Assembly: GCA_930367215.1 (NCBI GenBank) | Contig: OV884059.1 | Span: 31,983,882-32,047,881 of the forward strand | Length of the DNA: 64,000 nt | DNA from: Pollenia angustigena | Taxonomy: Eukaryota; Arthropoda; Insecta; Diptera; Polleniidae | Reading direction: 5' to 3' | In this document: piece after piece, positions 1 through 9,918 of the stretch | How positions within the stretch are numbered: position 1 is the stretch's first letter | Layout of the letters: every line of letters starts with the position of its first letter | Notes under the pieces: generated by a model | What the model saw: only the letters and a program-made list of their open reading frames with translations | Databases searched by the model: none | What the model was told of the DNA's origin: nothing | Translations under genes and position numbers: made by a program

Positions 1-2
1 GT

Positions 3-440
3 GAATTACATGGAACAGTTCTTTGCGACAAGTCTAAAACCGACCCCAACTTAAAAAAATGTAGCAACTGTGGCGGTAATCACACTGCCAATTATAGAGG
101 ATGCCCTGTATATACTATCGTCAAGCAGTCGGTCGGACCGAAAACTAATCCCCCTCAAATGCAGGTAACAAATCAGGTTAACACAAATGCAATTCAAGCC
201 CCCCAGCCTAGTAATAACAGAACCTCTTACGCTAACGTCCTAAAATCAAACCATGAGCCAATGCAAGGTGCCTCGCCAAGTAATGATGAAACTCAATTTT
301 CTAATTTAAGTCGTTTAGAAAAAACCATGGAAACATTAGTGCAAACAGTAAATAATTTTACGAACACAATGGGTAATATGATGCAGGAAATGCTTAGAAT
401 GCAATCGATGTTATTGCAAGCTGTACTTAACAAACCATGA
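3..440 (+). CDS. Retrotransposon ORF1 (Gag-like nucleic-acid chaperone), C-terminal part
   Basis: The reading frame is open from base 3, upstream of the first ATG at 159, so that ATG is internal and the protein starts outside the window. A CCHC zinc knuckle is encoded around 60-110 (KCSNCGGNHTANYRGCP), preceded by the HGTxxC end of another knuckle near 9-26. This is the typical C-terminal nucleic-acid-binding region of jockey ORF1 proteins, which package the RNA and act as chaperones. The rest is Gln/Asn-rich, with a Met-rich stretch of about 40 residues at the end that may form a helix. The stop codon overlaps the ORF2 start as ATGA (437-440), an arrangement that suggests termination-reinitiation. 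Confidence 0.9.
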   Translation, partial: ELHGTVLCDKSKTDPNLKKCSNCGGNHTANYRGCPVYTIVKQSVGPKTNPPQMQVTNQVNTNAIQAPQPSNNRTSYANVLKSNHEPMQGASPSNDETQFSNLSRLEKTMETLVQTVNNFTNTMGNMMQEMLRMQSMLLQAVLNKP

Positions 441-3094
441 ACTGTTTAAAAATTTGTTTTTGGAACGCAAACGGCATCCGCCAACATAAAAATGAATTAG
501 AATACTTTCTTAAAAATAAACAAATTGATGTCATGATGATTTCTGAAACTCATTTGACCTCAAGAAGTACGTTTAAAATAAATGGTTATATACTATATGA
601 TACCAAGGACCCTCGAGATAGAGCTTGTGGAGGTTCCGCCATTTTAATAAAGGCCCGAGTCAAACACTACCTAATGTGTGATCATCGTGAAGATTATCTC
701 CAGGCAACGAACATTTGCGTTGAGGAATTAAATAGAAACCTAATAATTTCATCGTTATACTCCCCGCCTAGATTTTCAATATCGGAGGACCAATATTGTA
801 AATATTTTAAATCATTAGGACCGTGTTTCCTAGCCGCTGGCGATTATAACGCTAAACATACCCTCTGGGGGTCGCGACTTATAACACCAAAGGGTCGTGT
901 TTTATTTAACATAATTTCTAAAATGGATTTAAATGTGGTAGCGAGCGGACAACCAACATATTGGCCCACTGATCTTCAAAAAATTCCAGATGTCATAGAT
1001 TTCGGCGTGGTTAAAAACATTCCCATAGAAACGATTCAAGTTGAAGCCTCCCTAGATTTATCTTCCGACCACACACCTACAATTGTTACTATAATGAACC
1101 CCAATAGAATTGTTCCTCCGACGACAGCTACGCAAATTAATTGGTTGAAATATAAAAAATATCTCAGTACCCATTGCACAGAAAATATTCCGCTCAGTAC
1201 ACCGGATTATGTAGATCGCTCTATTGACAATTTTGACAGTTTTCTGAAACTAGCTGTTCAACATTCCAATATTGCCCCCAAAAAAACAAAAACTATTAAA
1301 ATATATTCCACAGATGTCGAGCATCTTTTGTCTGAAAAAAGGAGGGCTCGAAGAGAGTGGCAATTGCACAGATCCCCTCAACTTAAGAACTTACTTAAAG
1401 AGTGTACAAAAAGACTAAGAAAGTTACTGCAGACTAAGAAAACGGCTTCTCTGGAAAAATATCTTAAGGAACTTGATGCAACCCCACAATCAGACTACTC
1501 ATTATGGCGTGCAGCTAGAAATCTCAAAAGGCCAGTTGTCTCTAAACCACCATTAAGAAACTTGAATGGAAGTTGGGCAAGAAATGATGTTGAAAAAGGA
1601 AATCTGTTTGTCAATCATTTAAAAAACGTATTTACCCCAAATATATCTCACGATATTGCGGTCGAGTTACCACCTGTTGCTGCTAGAGCAGCTGTTCCGC
1701 TAAGATTTGAGATAAGAGAAATCGAAAAGGTTATTTGTGATTTAAACCCCAAGAAGGCTCCTGGGTTTGACAAGATCAGCAACAAAATGCTTTTGGAGCT
1801 ACCCAGCATAGCAAAGAAAATTATTCTTTTAATTTTTAATGCTATTTTACGCCTTGAATACTATCCTCAAAAGTGGAAGGTCTCCTTAGTCACCATGATA
1901 CCTAAACCTGGAAAGGATCACACAAAAGTTGAGTCATATAGGCCTATAAGCTTACTTTCTAATATATCAAAGCTGTTTGAGAAGCTGTTAGCGTCAAAAT
2001 TAACCCCAATTTTAAATGATAATAGATGTATTCCTAACCACCAATTCGGCTTTAGAAGAGAACACAGCACAATTGAGCAAACCCATCGTATAGTAAACGC
2101 AATAAGAAAAGCCTTTGAAGAAAAAAAATATTGTTCCGCTCTCTTCATCGATGTTTCTCAAGCTTTCGATAAAGTCTGGCATGAAGGCTTATTACATAAA
2201 TTGAAGCTAAACTTACCAGTAAACATACACAAGCTGTTAGAAAGCTACTTAGTCGGTCGAAAGTTTATTATTAAAGAAGGTGATTATTTAAGCTCTCCTC
2301 AGCAAATTGACGCTGGAGTCCCTCAGGGAAGCATCCTGGGCCCACTTTTATACTTAATATATACCTCGGATATGCCAACAAACAACTACACACAAACTTC
2401 AACATTTGCTGATGATACAGCTTTTTTGAGCGTGCACGAAAACCGTCAAGAAGCATCTCGATACCTACAGGATCATATATTTCAACTCGAACTATGGTTA
2501 AAGCAATGGAGGATAGAGGTCAATGAGCAAAAATGCGTACATATAACATTCACCTTGCGTCGGGAATCATGCCCCCCTATTAAAATCAATAATCAAATAA
2601 TACCTCAAAATTCGCATGTAAAATACCTCGGTATTCATCTAGATCGCCGTTTAACGTGGAAAAGCCATATAGAGGCAAAATTAACTCAAATGAAACTAAA
2701 AGCCATCCAAATTCATTGGCTTATTGGAAGAAACTCTGTCCTTAGTCTCGACTGCAAACTTCTTCTTTACAACTCCATCTTAAAGCCAATCTGGTGCTAT
2801 GGTATTCAGTTATGGGGCACTGCCTCGGCCTCTAATATCGAAAAAATTCAAAGGCGCCAAAATAAACTACTTCGAATAATCACAGCTGCCCCTTGGTATG
2901 TTAAAAACTCAAATATTCACAAGGATCTCAATGTTCCATTAGTTAAAACTATGATTACGAAATATGCAGTAAAATACTTAAAAAGGCTCGAATTGCACCC
3001 GAACCCACTAGCACGAAATATTTTAAATGATAGCGGCCACACTCGCTTAAGAAGAAGAGACACTGCGGCACTTGTCCAATTAGATGAGCGATAA
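437..3094 (+). CDS. Retrotransposon ORF2: apurinic-like endonuclease plus reverse transcriptase
   Basis: The protein has 885 residues, normal for a jockey ORF2. Residues 1-220 form an exonuclease-endonuclease-phosphatase domain with its acidic and His sites visible: SETHL near 36-40, GDYNAKH near 135-141 and SSDHTP near 209-214. Residues about 430-740 are a reverse transcriptase: PKPGKD (489-494), SYRPISLLS (500-508), FGFRREHST (537-545), LFIDVSQAFDKVWH (569-582), VPQGSILGPLLY (628-639) and the catalytic FADD (657-660), then KYLGIHLDRRLTWKSHI. The product nicks target DNA and copies its own RNA at the nick (target-primed reverse transcription). All catalytic residues appear intact and the frame is unbroken. 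The start is the ATG overlapping the ORF1 stop by 4 nt. Confidence 0.96.
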   Translation: MNCLKICFWNANGIRQHKNELEYFLKNKQIDVMMISETHLTSRSTFKINGYILYDTKDPRDRACGGSAILIKARVKHYLMCDHREDYLQATNICVEELNRNLIISSLYSPPRFSISEDQYCKYFKSLGPCFLAAGDYNAKHTLWGSRLITPKGRVLFNIISKMDLNVVASGQPTYWPTDLQKIPDVIDFGVVKNIPIETIQVEASLDLSSDHTPTIVTIMNPNRIVPPTTATQINWLKYKKYLSTHCTENIPLSTPDYVDRSIDNFDSFLKLAVQHSNIAPKKTKTIKIYSTDVEHLLSEKRRARREWQLHRSPQLKNLLKECTKRLRKLLQTKKTASLEKYLKELDATPQSDYSLWRAARNLKRPVVSKPPLRNLNGSWARNDVEKGNLFVNHLKNVFTPNISHDIAVELPPVAARAAVPLRFEIREIEKVICDLNPKKAPGFDKISNKMLLELPSIAKKIILLIFNAILRLEYYPQKWKVSLVTMIPKPGKDHTKVESYRPISLLSNISKLFEKLLASKLTPILNDNRCIPNHQFGFRREHSTIEQTHRIVNAIRKAFEEKKYCSALFIDVSQAFDKVWHEGLLHKLKLNLPVNIHKLLESYLVGRKFIIKEGDYLSSPQQIDAGVPQGSILGPLLYLIYTSDMPTNNYTQTSTFADDTAFLSVHENRQEASRYLQDHIFQLELWLKQWRIEVNEQKCVHITFTLRRESCPPIKINNQIIPQNSHVKYLGIHLDRRLTWKSHIEAKLTQMKLKAIQIHWLIGRNSVLSLDCKLLLYNSILKPIWCYGIQLWGTASASNIEKIQRRQNKLLRIITAAPWYVKNSNIHKDLNVPLVKTMITKYAVKYLKRLELHPNPLARNILNDSGHTRLRRRDTAALVQLDER

Positions 3095-3221
3095 ACACCT
3101 ATAAAAGTGAACAGAACCCGCGATGAACAAAATTTTTGTCTGGCACTGGCAGGACAAAAAAATAATATTAGGTTAAGATTTGATTAATTATTGTTAGTTC
3201 ATATTTAATATATGAAGATTC

Positions 3222-3262
3222 AATAAATAAATAATGAAGAAAAAAAAAAAAAAAAAAAAAAA
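3222..3262 (+). other. Polyadenylation signal and A tail of the jockey element
   Basis: AATAAATAAATAATG is followed by an uninterrupted run of 23 A, the scar of target-primed reverse transcription. A diverged relative of this 3' end occurs at 30740-30812. Confidence 0.85.
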
Positions 3263-3876
3263 TTTGACTGGAAACCACGCTGTTAAATTTCGTGAAGATC
3301 CGTCCATAAGCCCCATAGGCTTAGGGTAAACAGTTTTGTACCCCTTAAACCGTAAAAAATAACGCTAGCGTAACAAAATGAAATTTCGTGACGATCGGTC
3401 CATAATTTACCTTAGGCCCCATATAAACCCTACTACCGGAAAACAGTTTAGTACACCTAAAACCGTAAAAAATAATGCAATCACAACAGTTTTAAAGGAC
3501 TATAAATGATACTGTGAAATTTCGTGAAGATCGGTATATAATTTACCCAAGGTCCCATAGAAACCCTACTCCCGGAAAACAGTTTAAAACCATAATTAAT
3601 AATGCTATCATAACAGAAATTGGTACGTCAAAGTTTTAAAGGACTAGAAATGACGCTGTGAAATTTCGTGATGATCGGTCCATAATTTACACTAGGCCCC
3701 ATATAAACCCTGTTACCGGAAAACAGTTTAGTCGCCTAAAACCATAATTAATAACAAATCGTCACAGTTAAAGATAATAATAACATCATACAGATATTAC
3801 TCCTTAAACATTCGAACTGTCGGTGGAGGGTATCAAAGATTCGGCGCAGCCGAATATAGCACTTGTTTTATTCTTA
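3263..3876 (+). mobile_element. DINE/INE-1-like element, 3' part interrupted by jockey
   Basis: Four degenerate copies of the repeat unit found at 12845-13560 are present, with the landmark AAATTTCGTGA at 3285, 3381, 3517 and 3661. They are followed by GGTGGAGGGTATCAAAGATT and a hairpin (ATTCGGC...GCCGAAT) ending in CTTGTTTT near 3876. The spacing of 96, 136 and 144 bp, against exactly 153 bp in the other copy, shows deletions. The 5' part should lie upstream of the jockey insertion, outside the window. Confidence 0.8.
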
Positions 3877-4060
3877 ATTGGTATCTTCGAATTTAAAAAA
3901 AAATTAAGATCGCCGAACTCCTTTACGGCGCAAACACGCTATTTGGAAACCGATAACTAAACCTTCTGTAAAACAAAAATTTTCACAGACACGAACAATT
4001 ACATGTGCCTTAAAAGTTGAAAAGTCAGATGTAAAAATCATGTCGTGTATATTGATCTTG

Positions 4061-4985
4061 AAGATTTGTATTCGAGTTAAAGTTTAGGATTTGGGTTCAA
4101 TAGATATATCAGAAGCGCCTCCATAGCTTCCCCAGGGTACCTCTGGTATTACAAAAACTAAAAACAATCCAGAATTCTTAATTTAAGCCTTATTTTAAAT
4201 CAGTGGAATGTAAAGTCGAGTTCTACAAAAAAAAATAACTTTATGCATAGTTTTACCGCATTTAGACTATGCAATTAACGCCGAGTTTTTTTTCTATTTT
4301 CTTTTAAAGTGGTTACACAGCGTTTACATTTGCCAGTACTGGCAAGACAGTAAGCATATACATATTAGTTGGCAAAACAATGCAAAAACAAAATAGCTGT
4401 AAAAGTGTTTATGTATTAGTGAAAAAGTTTAAATGAATTGCTACTGTCTTGCCAGTACTGGCAAATGTAAACGCTATGTTACTACGAAACTCTTTTCACA
4501 TTTACATAGCGTTTACATTTGCCAGTACTGGCAAGACAGTAGCAATTCATTCAATCTTTTTCACTAATACATAAACACTTTTACAGCTATTTTGTTTTTG
4601 CATTGTTTTGCCAACTAATATGTATATGCTTACTGTCTTGCCAGTACTGGCAAATGTAAACGCTGTGTTACATTTACATTTTTTTCAAGCATTTCTTTCA
4701 ACTTTATCAAGCCCGTTTTCTTTCCTACACCTCTTGCATGCGAAAGTTGCGGCGTTAATTGCATAATGTAAATGTGGTCTTTATCTATTTTAGTTTACGA
4801 GATATCCGACTTTGGAAACTAAAATTCGGTATACAGAAAAAATTGTGAAAAAATCTGTGGTAATCAAAAAGTTATACATATTTATTTGAGGTTAAAATTC
4901 TGAGGTTTTTTGCCATATTTTAGCTAAAAAGTATTTTCATTTCCCCCAAATCCAAAACTTCAACTCAAATACAAGTCCTTAACTG
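4061..4985. repeat. Foldback-type inverted repeat, about 0.9 kb
   Basis: Outer arms at about 4064-4101 and 4945-4982 are diverged inverted copies around GATTTGTATTCGAGTTAAAG. Inner arms at 4256-4283 and 4750-4778 are also inverted, sharing ATGCAATTAACGCCG exactly. The intervening arm sequence is only weakly matched, so the outer structure is old. A younger palindromic element (4316-4667) sits at its centre. Confidence 0.6.
4316..4667. mobile_element. Head-to-head double MITE forming a near-perfect palindrome
   Basis: Two 163-bp units (4316-4478 and 4505-4667) lie as inverted copies, with only a few mismatches, around a 26-bp spacer. Each unit is itself bounded by inverted ends of about 34 bp (GCGTTTACATTTGCCAGTAC...). 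Outer flanks repeat GTTAC (or TTA) on each side, a probable target duplication. It carries no coding sequence. Confidence 0.75.
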
Positions 4986-5337
4986 GCACCTAGAAATAAT
5001 CCCTCAAAGATACCACCATGAGTACATTACTATGAAGTGATGAAAAAATCGAGGAAATACTGGTAGAAAGCTATGAGGAGGACTCTGGTAGCTTTCTGGT
5101 CAATTAAGATATTAAGGAAGATTATCTACATATACTAACTTAGTTTTTTTATGTAGCTTTCTGGATTTTTTTAACAAAAACTTAATTTTCACAAATAATA
5201 TTAGGTTAGGTTAGGAGGCTAGGTTCAATGGACAGCCGAACGAACCGCTATAAGGACCAAAGTGAGCGGTCCTTATAGCGGTATCTTTGTGATACCCTAT
5301 TCAGTTAAAAATATATTTTTTTGAAAAAGGTTAAAAT
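4986..5337. other. Spacer with a 14-bp-stem hairpin
   Basis: No gene is visible. Positions 5245-5258 (CCGCTATAAGGACC) pair perfectly with 5268-5281 around a 9-base loop. Just upstream are two to three units of TTAGG-like sequence, too few to be telomeric. Confidence 0.5.
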
Positions 5338-5574
5338 AAACAAGTAAGAGTGCTACATTCGGCTGTGCCGAATCTTATATACCCTTCACCATTGTGCGAG
5401 CAGAATACAGAGCAACTAGACAAAAACTAAATAAAACTGTTAAATATTTTTTAAAATAAGAGACAACCGGTTTTGAACTTCGGTTTTCATAAGGGCCCAG
5501 AATATATATACTTTATAGGGTGTAGGATCAATATTGTAGAAATAACAGTTACAGGGTAATTTTTTGGAATTCAG

Positions 5575-5805
5575 GGGTCTAATCACCGCATTCGATACTA
5601 TCGTATCGAATAAACTATTGAATTTTTTTGCATACGATATACACTGGCGTATCGAATGAAAACTCGATAAATGTAATGTCGAGTTACTCGATGTCGAATG
5701 CTATTATTTCAAATTCAATACATTTCATTCGATATCAAGTTTCAAGATACCAAAATAAATAATTTCGATCAATTTTGCTCGATATCGTATGCGGTGATTA
5801 GAACC
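5575..5805. mobile_element. MITE with CAG target duplication (GGGTCTAATCACCGC ends)
   Basis: Terminal inverted repeats GGGTCTAATCACCGCATTCG and GCGGTGATTAGAACC are flanked by CAG on both sides. The parallel segment of the host element near 6950 (GGATTCAGTATTTCGGG) shows the unoccupied target. A second copy is at 36685-37445. The interior is rich in ATCGAT-like palindromic motifs. Confidence 0.8.
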
Positions 5806-6017
5806 CAGTATTTCGGTTATAACTCATAAATATTCCGATATTTTGGTATATAAGTCATATCCATAGGACGTATGGCAGCCCTAAAATTTAGGTTTTTATA
5901 AAAATGTTGATGTTTTTTAGCCCATTTTTGGAGTATTTTGCTCATAAATTACCCATTGTCTAACCGATTTGATAGTTGTATATACCGACGTGTTAAGGAA
6001 GAATTTTACCATTTACT

Positions 6018-6856
6018 CACACAGAAAAAAATACCCATGTAAAATTAACATGGAAAAATGTTGATTGAGAATCATGTTAAATTTCAGAAAAATTATGCCC
6101 TTTACTTAAATTTATCATTATTTCATATTAATTTGAATAAAAAATATCAAAATAACCTTAAATTTCGTTTATTTAATATTATTCACTGTTAAACAAATAA
6201 AAAATAAAAAAATATTAAAATATAAATAAATCTGGATTCAATATTGAACCCATAAAAACCTGTTTTGTATTAAAATCAAAAGTTTATCTTGTTAAATTAA
6301 CATGCATACCTACTTAATTATGTACATTTTTTATTTTCACTTTTAAAATATGTTATAAAAAGAAGACAATTCCCGTATTCTTTTAATTAAAATTGTTTAT
6401 TTAAATAGTACATCAAGTTTTCAAAGTAGAATGATGACCATATCGGGCGATTCTGCTGATGCTTCTGTTAACAAAGGAGAATACAAAATAAGTGAAACAC
6501 GTGTTACAGGGTTTTGAATTATTCTTACATAAATGCAAATGTTGTCTGAAGCTTCTTCACACTGTTAAAATACACTCAAACCCATTTGATTCTACATGAA
6601 ATTCACGTTGTTTCAACTGGAAATAACTTTCATTCAACGTGACTCCGATTGTTATTTCAATATAAATTACATTTTGCTCTAACTTTACTGCAATGTTAAA
6701 TTAACATGAATTATAGTTATTTTAAAAGGAAAAAATGTTGTTTGCAAGTTATTGTAAAATCATGTTAAATTAACATGAAACAACAATGAAGCAAAATCAC
6801 TACTGAAAAATGTAAGATCAACCTTGTTTTCGACGTTTTTAACTTTTTTCTGTGTG
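6018..6856. mobile_element. MITE with CACACAGAAAAAA termini and repeated palindromes
   Basis: The ends are CACACAGAAAAAA (6018) and TTTTTTCTGTGTG (to 6856). Inside, the palindrome ATGTTAAATTAACAT or close variants recur near 6040, 6290, 6695 and 6758. No long ORF is present. It is inserted in the DINE-like element. Confidence 0.65.
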
Positions 6857-7909
6857 CTTAAGTTATATTTATATATAAACATTTATATACTTATACTTGT
6901 ATACATATATTTTAACAAAGTTAATTATAAAAAAGAGTAATTTTTGGGGATTCAGTATTTCGGGTATAACTCAGTCATTTTTTAACCGATTTAAAGCTTT
7001 TCCTCGGGGTGATCAATGGTTCCCGAAAGTGGGTATTTAAAAAAAAAATTTAATTTTGGTCATAACTTTTTTGTATCTGAACCGATTTTTCCGAGTTTTT
7101 TATAAAATATATTTTGGTATATAAGTCATATCTAGAGGACGTATGGCAGCCCTAAAATTTAGGTTTTTATACAATTTTTAATTTTTTTTGTACGGGAGGT
7201 ACCACGCCCACTTCTACAATCCCGCCCACATTTTGTAAGATGGTGTGTATTAGCAACCTAAATGTGTGTACCTAATTTGGAAACTTTGGCTTTTGCCGTT
7301 TGAAAGATATGTGCAAAAAGTAATAAAAATACAACAACCACAAGGGATTTTTGGAAAAAATTAGAGGTAGTCGTGGTTTTTTTGGTCATATCTCAGCCAT
7401 TTGTGGACCGATCTGGCTGAATTCAATAGCACGAAATTGTGGACTATATGTGACATAAATGTAAAACAACCTAGCCGCTATCATGTCTGGAGTCTCCGGA
7501 AAACACATATCAAACGTAAGACAGACAGACAGACGGACAGACGGACGGACATCGTTAAATCAAGTTCTCTCCTCATAAGGACCCTGAATATATATACTTT
7601 ATAGGGTCTTAGATCACTATTGTAGAAATTACAAACGGAATGACAAACTTATATATACCCTTTTCCACCTGAGGTGAAGGGTATAAAAATAATAAAGCAA
7701 ATTGTACGTTAATGTTAAAGATTCTTAAAAATATAAGCAATTTTTATCATAACTATTGAACAATTGTGCTTTAAATGAAATAGTTTTTTTAATGTTCAGG
7801 TGAAATTACACAAAACTTTTATAATCCAAAAATAGTCCAAGAAAAAATTTTTTGCTCCAATTTTGAAGAATAACACAGAAATGGGCAACGCTAGTTTCAA
7901 TTTAACTTC

Positions 7910-8134
7910 CAAGGTATATTTACACAAGGTAAACTCGTTGGCCCATATGTTTGTCAGCTGATTACCCCTAGTTGGAAGCTTAACGTCAAATTTCGTGTAT
8001 ATGAGAAAAAATTTGTACATGTGTGCGTTAAATTGTTTTTTTTTTATATGAAGACAATTTTGACAACTCCGTTCCTTTTATAGAGCAGCATGTATACACT
8101 CCCAAATGAGTCTACCTTGTGTAAATATACCTTG
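7910..8134. mobile_element. 225-bp hAT-like MITE with 8-bp target duplication
   Basis: Termini CAAGGTATATTTACACAAGG and its inverted partner (ending TATACCTTG) are flanked by TTAACTTC at 7902-7909 and 8135-8142. The terminal inverted repeat is about 27 bp. An 8-bp duplication fits hAT (or P) superfamily mobilisation. Confidence 0.85.
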
Positions 8135-9918
8135 TTAACTTCCTTTTTATTTAAAGGTGTATCATCGACGTAATACAGCAATTATGTATGTAAATACGAC
8201 CAACATTATATTAGTTAATGACGTTGCCAACCACTGAAATCATTTGTCAATTTTGATACCATATTATACAACTATGTATATTAGTTTAACAAAAAAAACT
8301 ACGCGTTGTTATATACATTTTCGCCTTGCATTGTCTGGATTTTAGAAAATATTTTCTTTTATTAATAAAATCAATGCAGAAAATTAAATTAAAACAAACG
8401 TGTTTGAAAGGCAATTAATATTGTGATGTGAAATAAGTTTTTTAAAAAAACTAAGTTTATTTATGTCATAAATTCATGTGAAGATTCTTTGAGTTCGGCA
8501 TTCAGTGCGCCCCTACTCTACTACCTGTGTCCACCGACAAGACCAAATACAACAGACTAGCGGCGAAAATGATTTGAGACAATTTTCACTTATTTTTTTT
8601 TTTGAAACAAAAGGAATTTTTTTCATACCATACAAAATATTTTCTCCAGCTCATAGTCGTGAGACTTTAAATGATATTTTCATTTGAAATTCTTTTAATA
8701 CAATTGGAAATATTTTAAGTTTTCTTTCGCTCTCGTTTGATATTGGATATATTTCATTTGTTGGTGCATTCCCAAACAACAACAAAAAATTACAATAAAT
8801 TAAGTTCAGACAGACAAACACTTACTGACTTTAGTGAGGCTAATTTTCGATACAATTAGACACATTTACGTTGACAATTTTTTAAAATCTTGATAAAATC
8901 AGCATCATCTTTAAATTTTAGGTAAGTTTTTTTTTTATTTAGATTTACAATGTGTTTGGTGTTTTGGTCTGTTCTTCAATAAAAAAAACAAGGAAGACAA
9001 AATAATTTAAAGTGCAAAATTTGTGTAATGTAAAATAGAAAGGGAAGTAGTTCAGGTTCCAAGCGGCATAGAGGGAGGCCTTGCGCAGAGTATTTGTGTG
9101 TTTATGTTGTATTTTCTGTTTTTATAAAAGCAATCTATTGTATGCAGGCCTGCCATATTTGCCGATGTTTTGCTCTAAATTATCAAAGTGATTTTTTTTA
9201 CCGATTTTTGTATAATCATCTAATAGGTACTTTTTGTTTGTTCGAAAATAAGATATTTTTTGAGGATTCTGAACACGAATACCTATTGCATTCATTTATT
9301 TTTCTTAAAAAGCGTTTTTGAAATATTCGCGAAAATCATGTTTTTCTGTAGTTTTTTTTAGCTAGTTCTGGTAAAAAGATACGACTTTTCTCTTTCAGAC
9401 AATTCTTTCAGTTTTTTTTTGTTTTTTTTTTAATTCTAAATTCAAAAATTATTAAATTAAATCTTAAAAAATATTTTTGTCCAAACGTACTAAGCATGGT
9501 GGAATAAACAGGTGGCAGCACTAAGCCAGATGATGATTTTTTGCTCTTGCGTTGTTTGTCTAGGTTTATGTCAAAGTTTTGTTTATGTTTACAAAAAGTC
9601 CCCGTTTTGTGCTGTGATTATTGTATTTTATTAAAGTTTTTGATCATTTTAAATTAAAATAAATAAGATATTGACCATAATTAAATAAAAATTGGCCAAA
9701 CATTTATTTATTTCATCACGTTCAGCGGCACGCTTTGATTTTTGTTTAAACTATTTTTTGATGTAAATGGTGATATAATTTCCATTTTTTTTTTTTGTAA
9801 TGTTGTATTTGTTGCCGTAACGTTGCCACCTGCTTATTCCATCATGGTACTCAGAGTAAAATTGTTATCATTGGACAAAAAACTAGAAAGTAACGACATA
9901 TTTATTGAAAACATCTGG
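8135..9918. other. Non-coding, low-repeat stretch upstream of wap
   Basis: No transposon ends or conserved protein are recognised. The stretch 8490-8580 is less AT-rich than its surroundings, contains TTCAGTGCG (initiator-like), and a strong donor-like AG|GTAAGT lies at 8920-8927. It could hold the promoter and 5' non-coding exon of wap, but this is inference. Confidence 0.3.
8916..8927 (+). promoter_or_regulatory. Candidate splice donor or recursive-splice site (TTTTAG|GTAAGT)
   Basis: AG followed by a perfect GTAAGT could be the 3' boundary of a wap 5' UTR exon, splicing to the acceptor ending at 16932. AG|GTAAGT is also the core of a ratchet (recursive splicing) site. The sequence alone does not decide. 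Confidence 0.3.

Larger units (their letters stand above)
1..3262 (+). mobile_element. jockey-clade non-LTR retrotransposon, 3' portion
   Basis: The element runs from inside ORF1 at the window edge, through the whole of ORF2, a short 3' UTR (3095-3239) and a 23-base A tract (3240-3262). ORF1 has CCHC knuckles and ORF2 has endonuclease plus reverse transcriptase, the jockey-clade arrangement. Both frames are open with no stop or frameshift, so the insertion looks young. The 5' end lies outside the window. The DNA after the A tract is the tandem-repeat part of a DINE-like element, whose other copy (12405-13684) shows the uninterrupted sequence, so this is a nested insertion. Confidence 0.95.
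5338..7690 (-). mobile_element. DINE/INE-1-like non-autonomous element with nested insertions
   Basis: It begins AACAAGTAAGAGTGC followed by the hairpin ATTCGGCTGTGCCGAAT and ends at GGTGAAGGGTATAAAAAT, so it is reversed relative to the copy at 12405. Internal sequence is partly duplicated: the stretch around TATTTCGG..TATAACTCA and GGACGTATGGCAGCCCTAAA occurs near 5810-5890 and again near 6955-7160. A (GACA)/(GACG) tract lies at 7520-7551. No protein is encoded; short ORFs here follow repeat sequence. Confidence 0.75.

Noticed and set aside
5200..5218. TTAGG-like telomere repeat
   Set aside because: Only two to three units; higher flies lack TTAGG telomeres and short runs of this kind are common.
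7520..7551. CRISPR-like or satellite array (GACA/GACG repeats)
   Set aside because: A simple microsatellite tract common inside DINE-like elements; no spacer structure.
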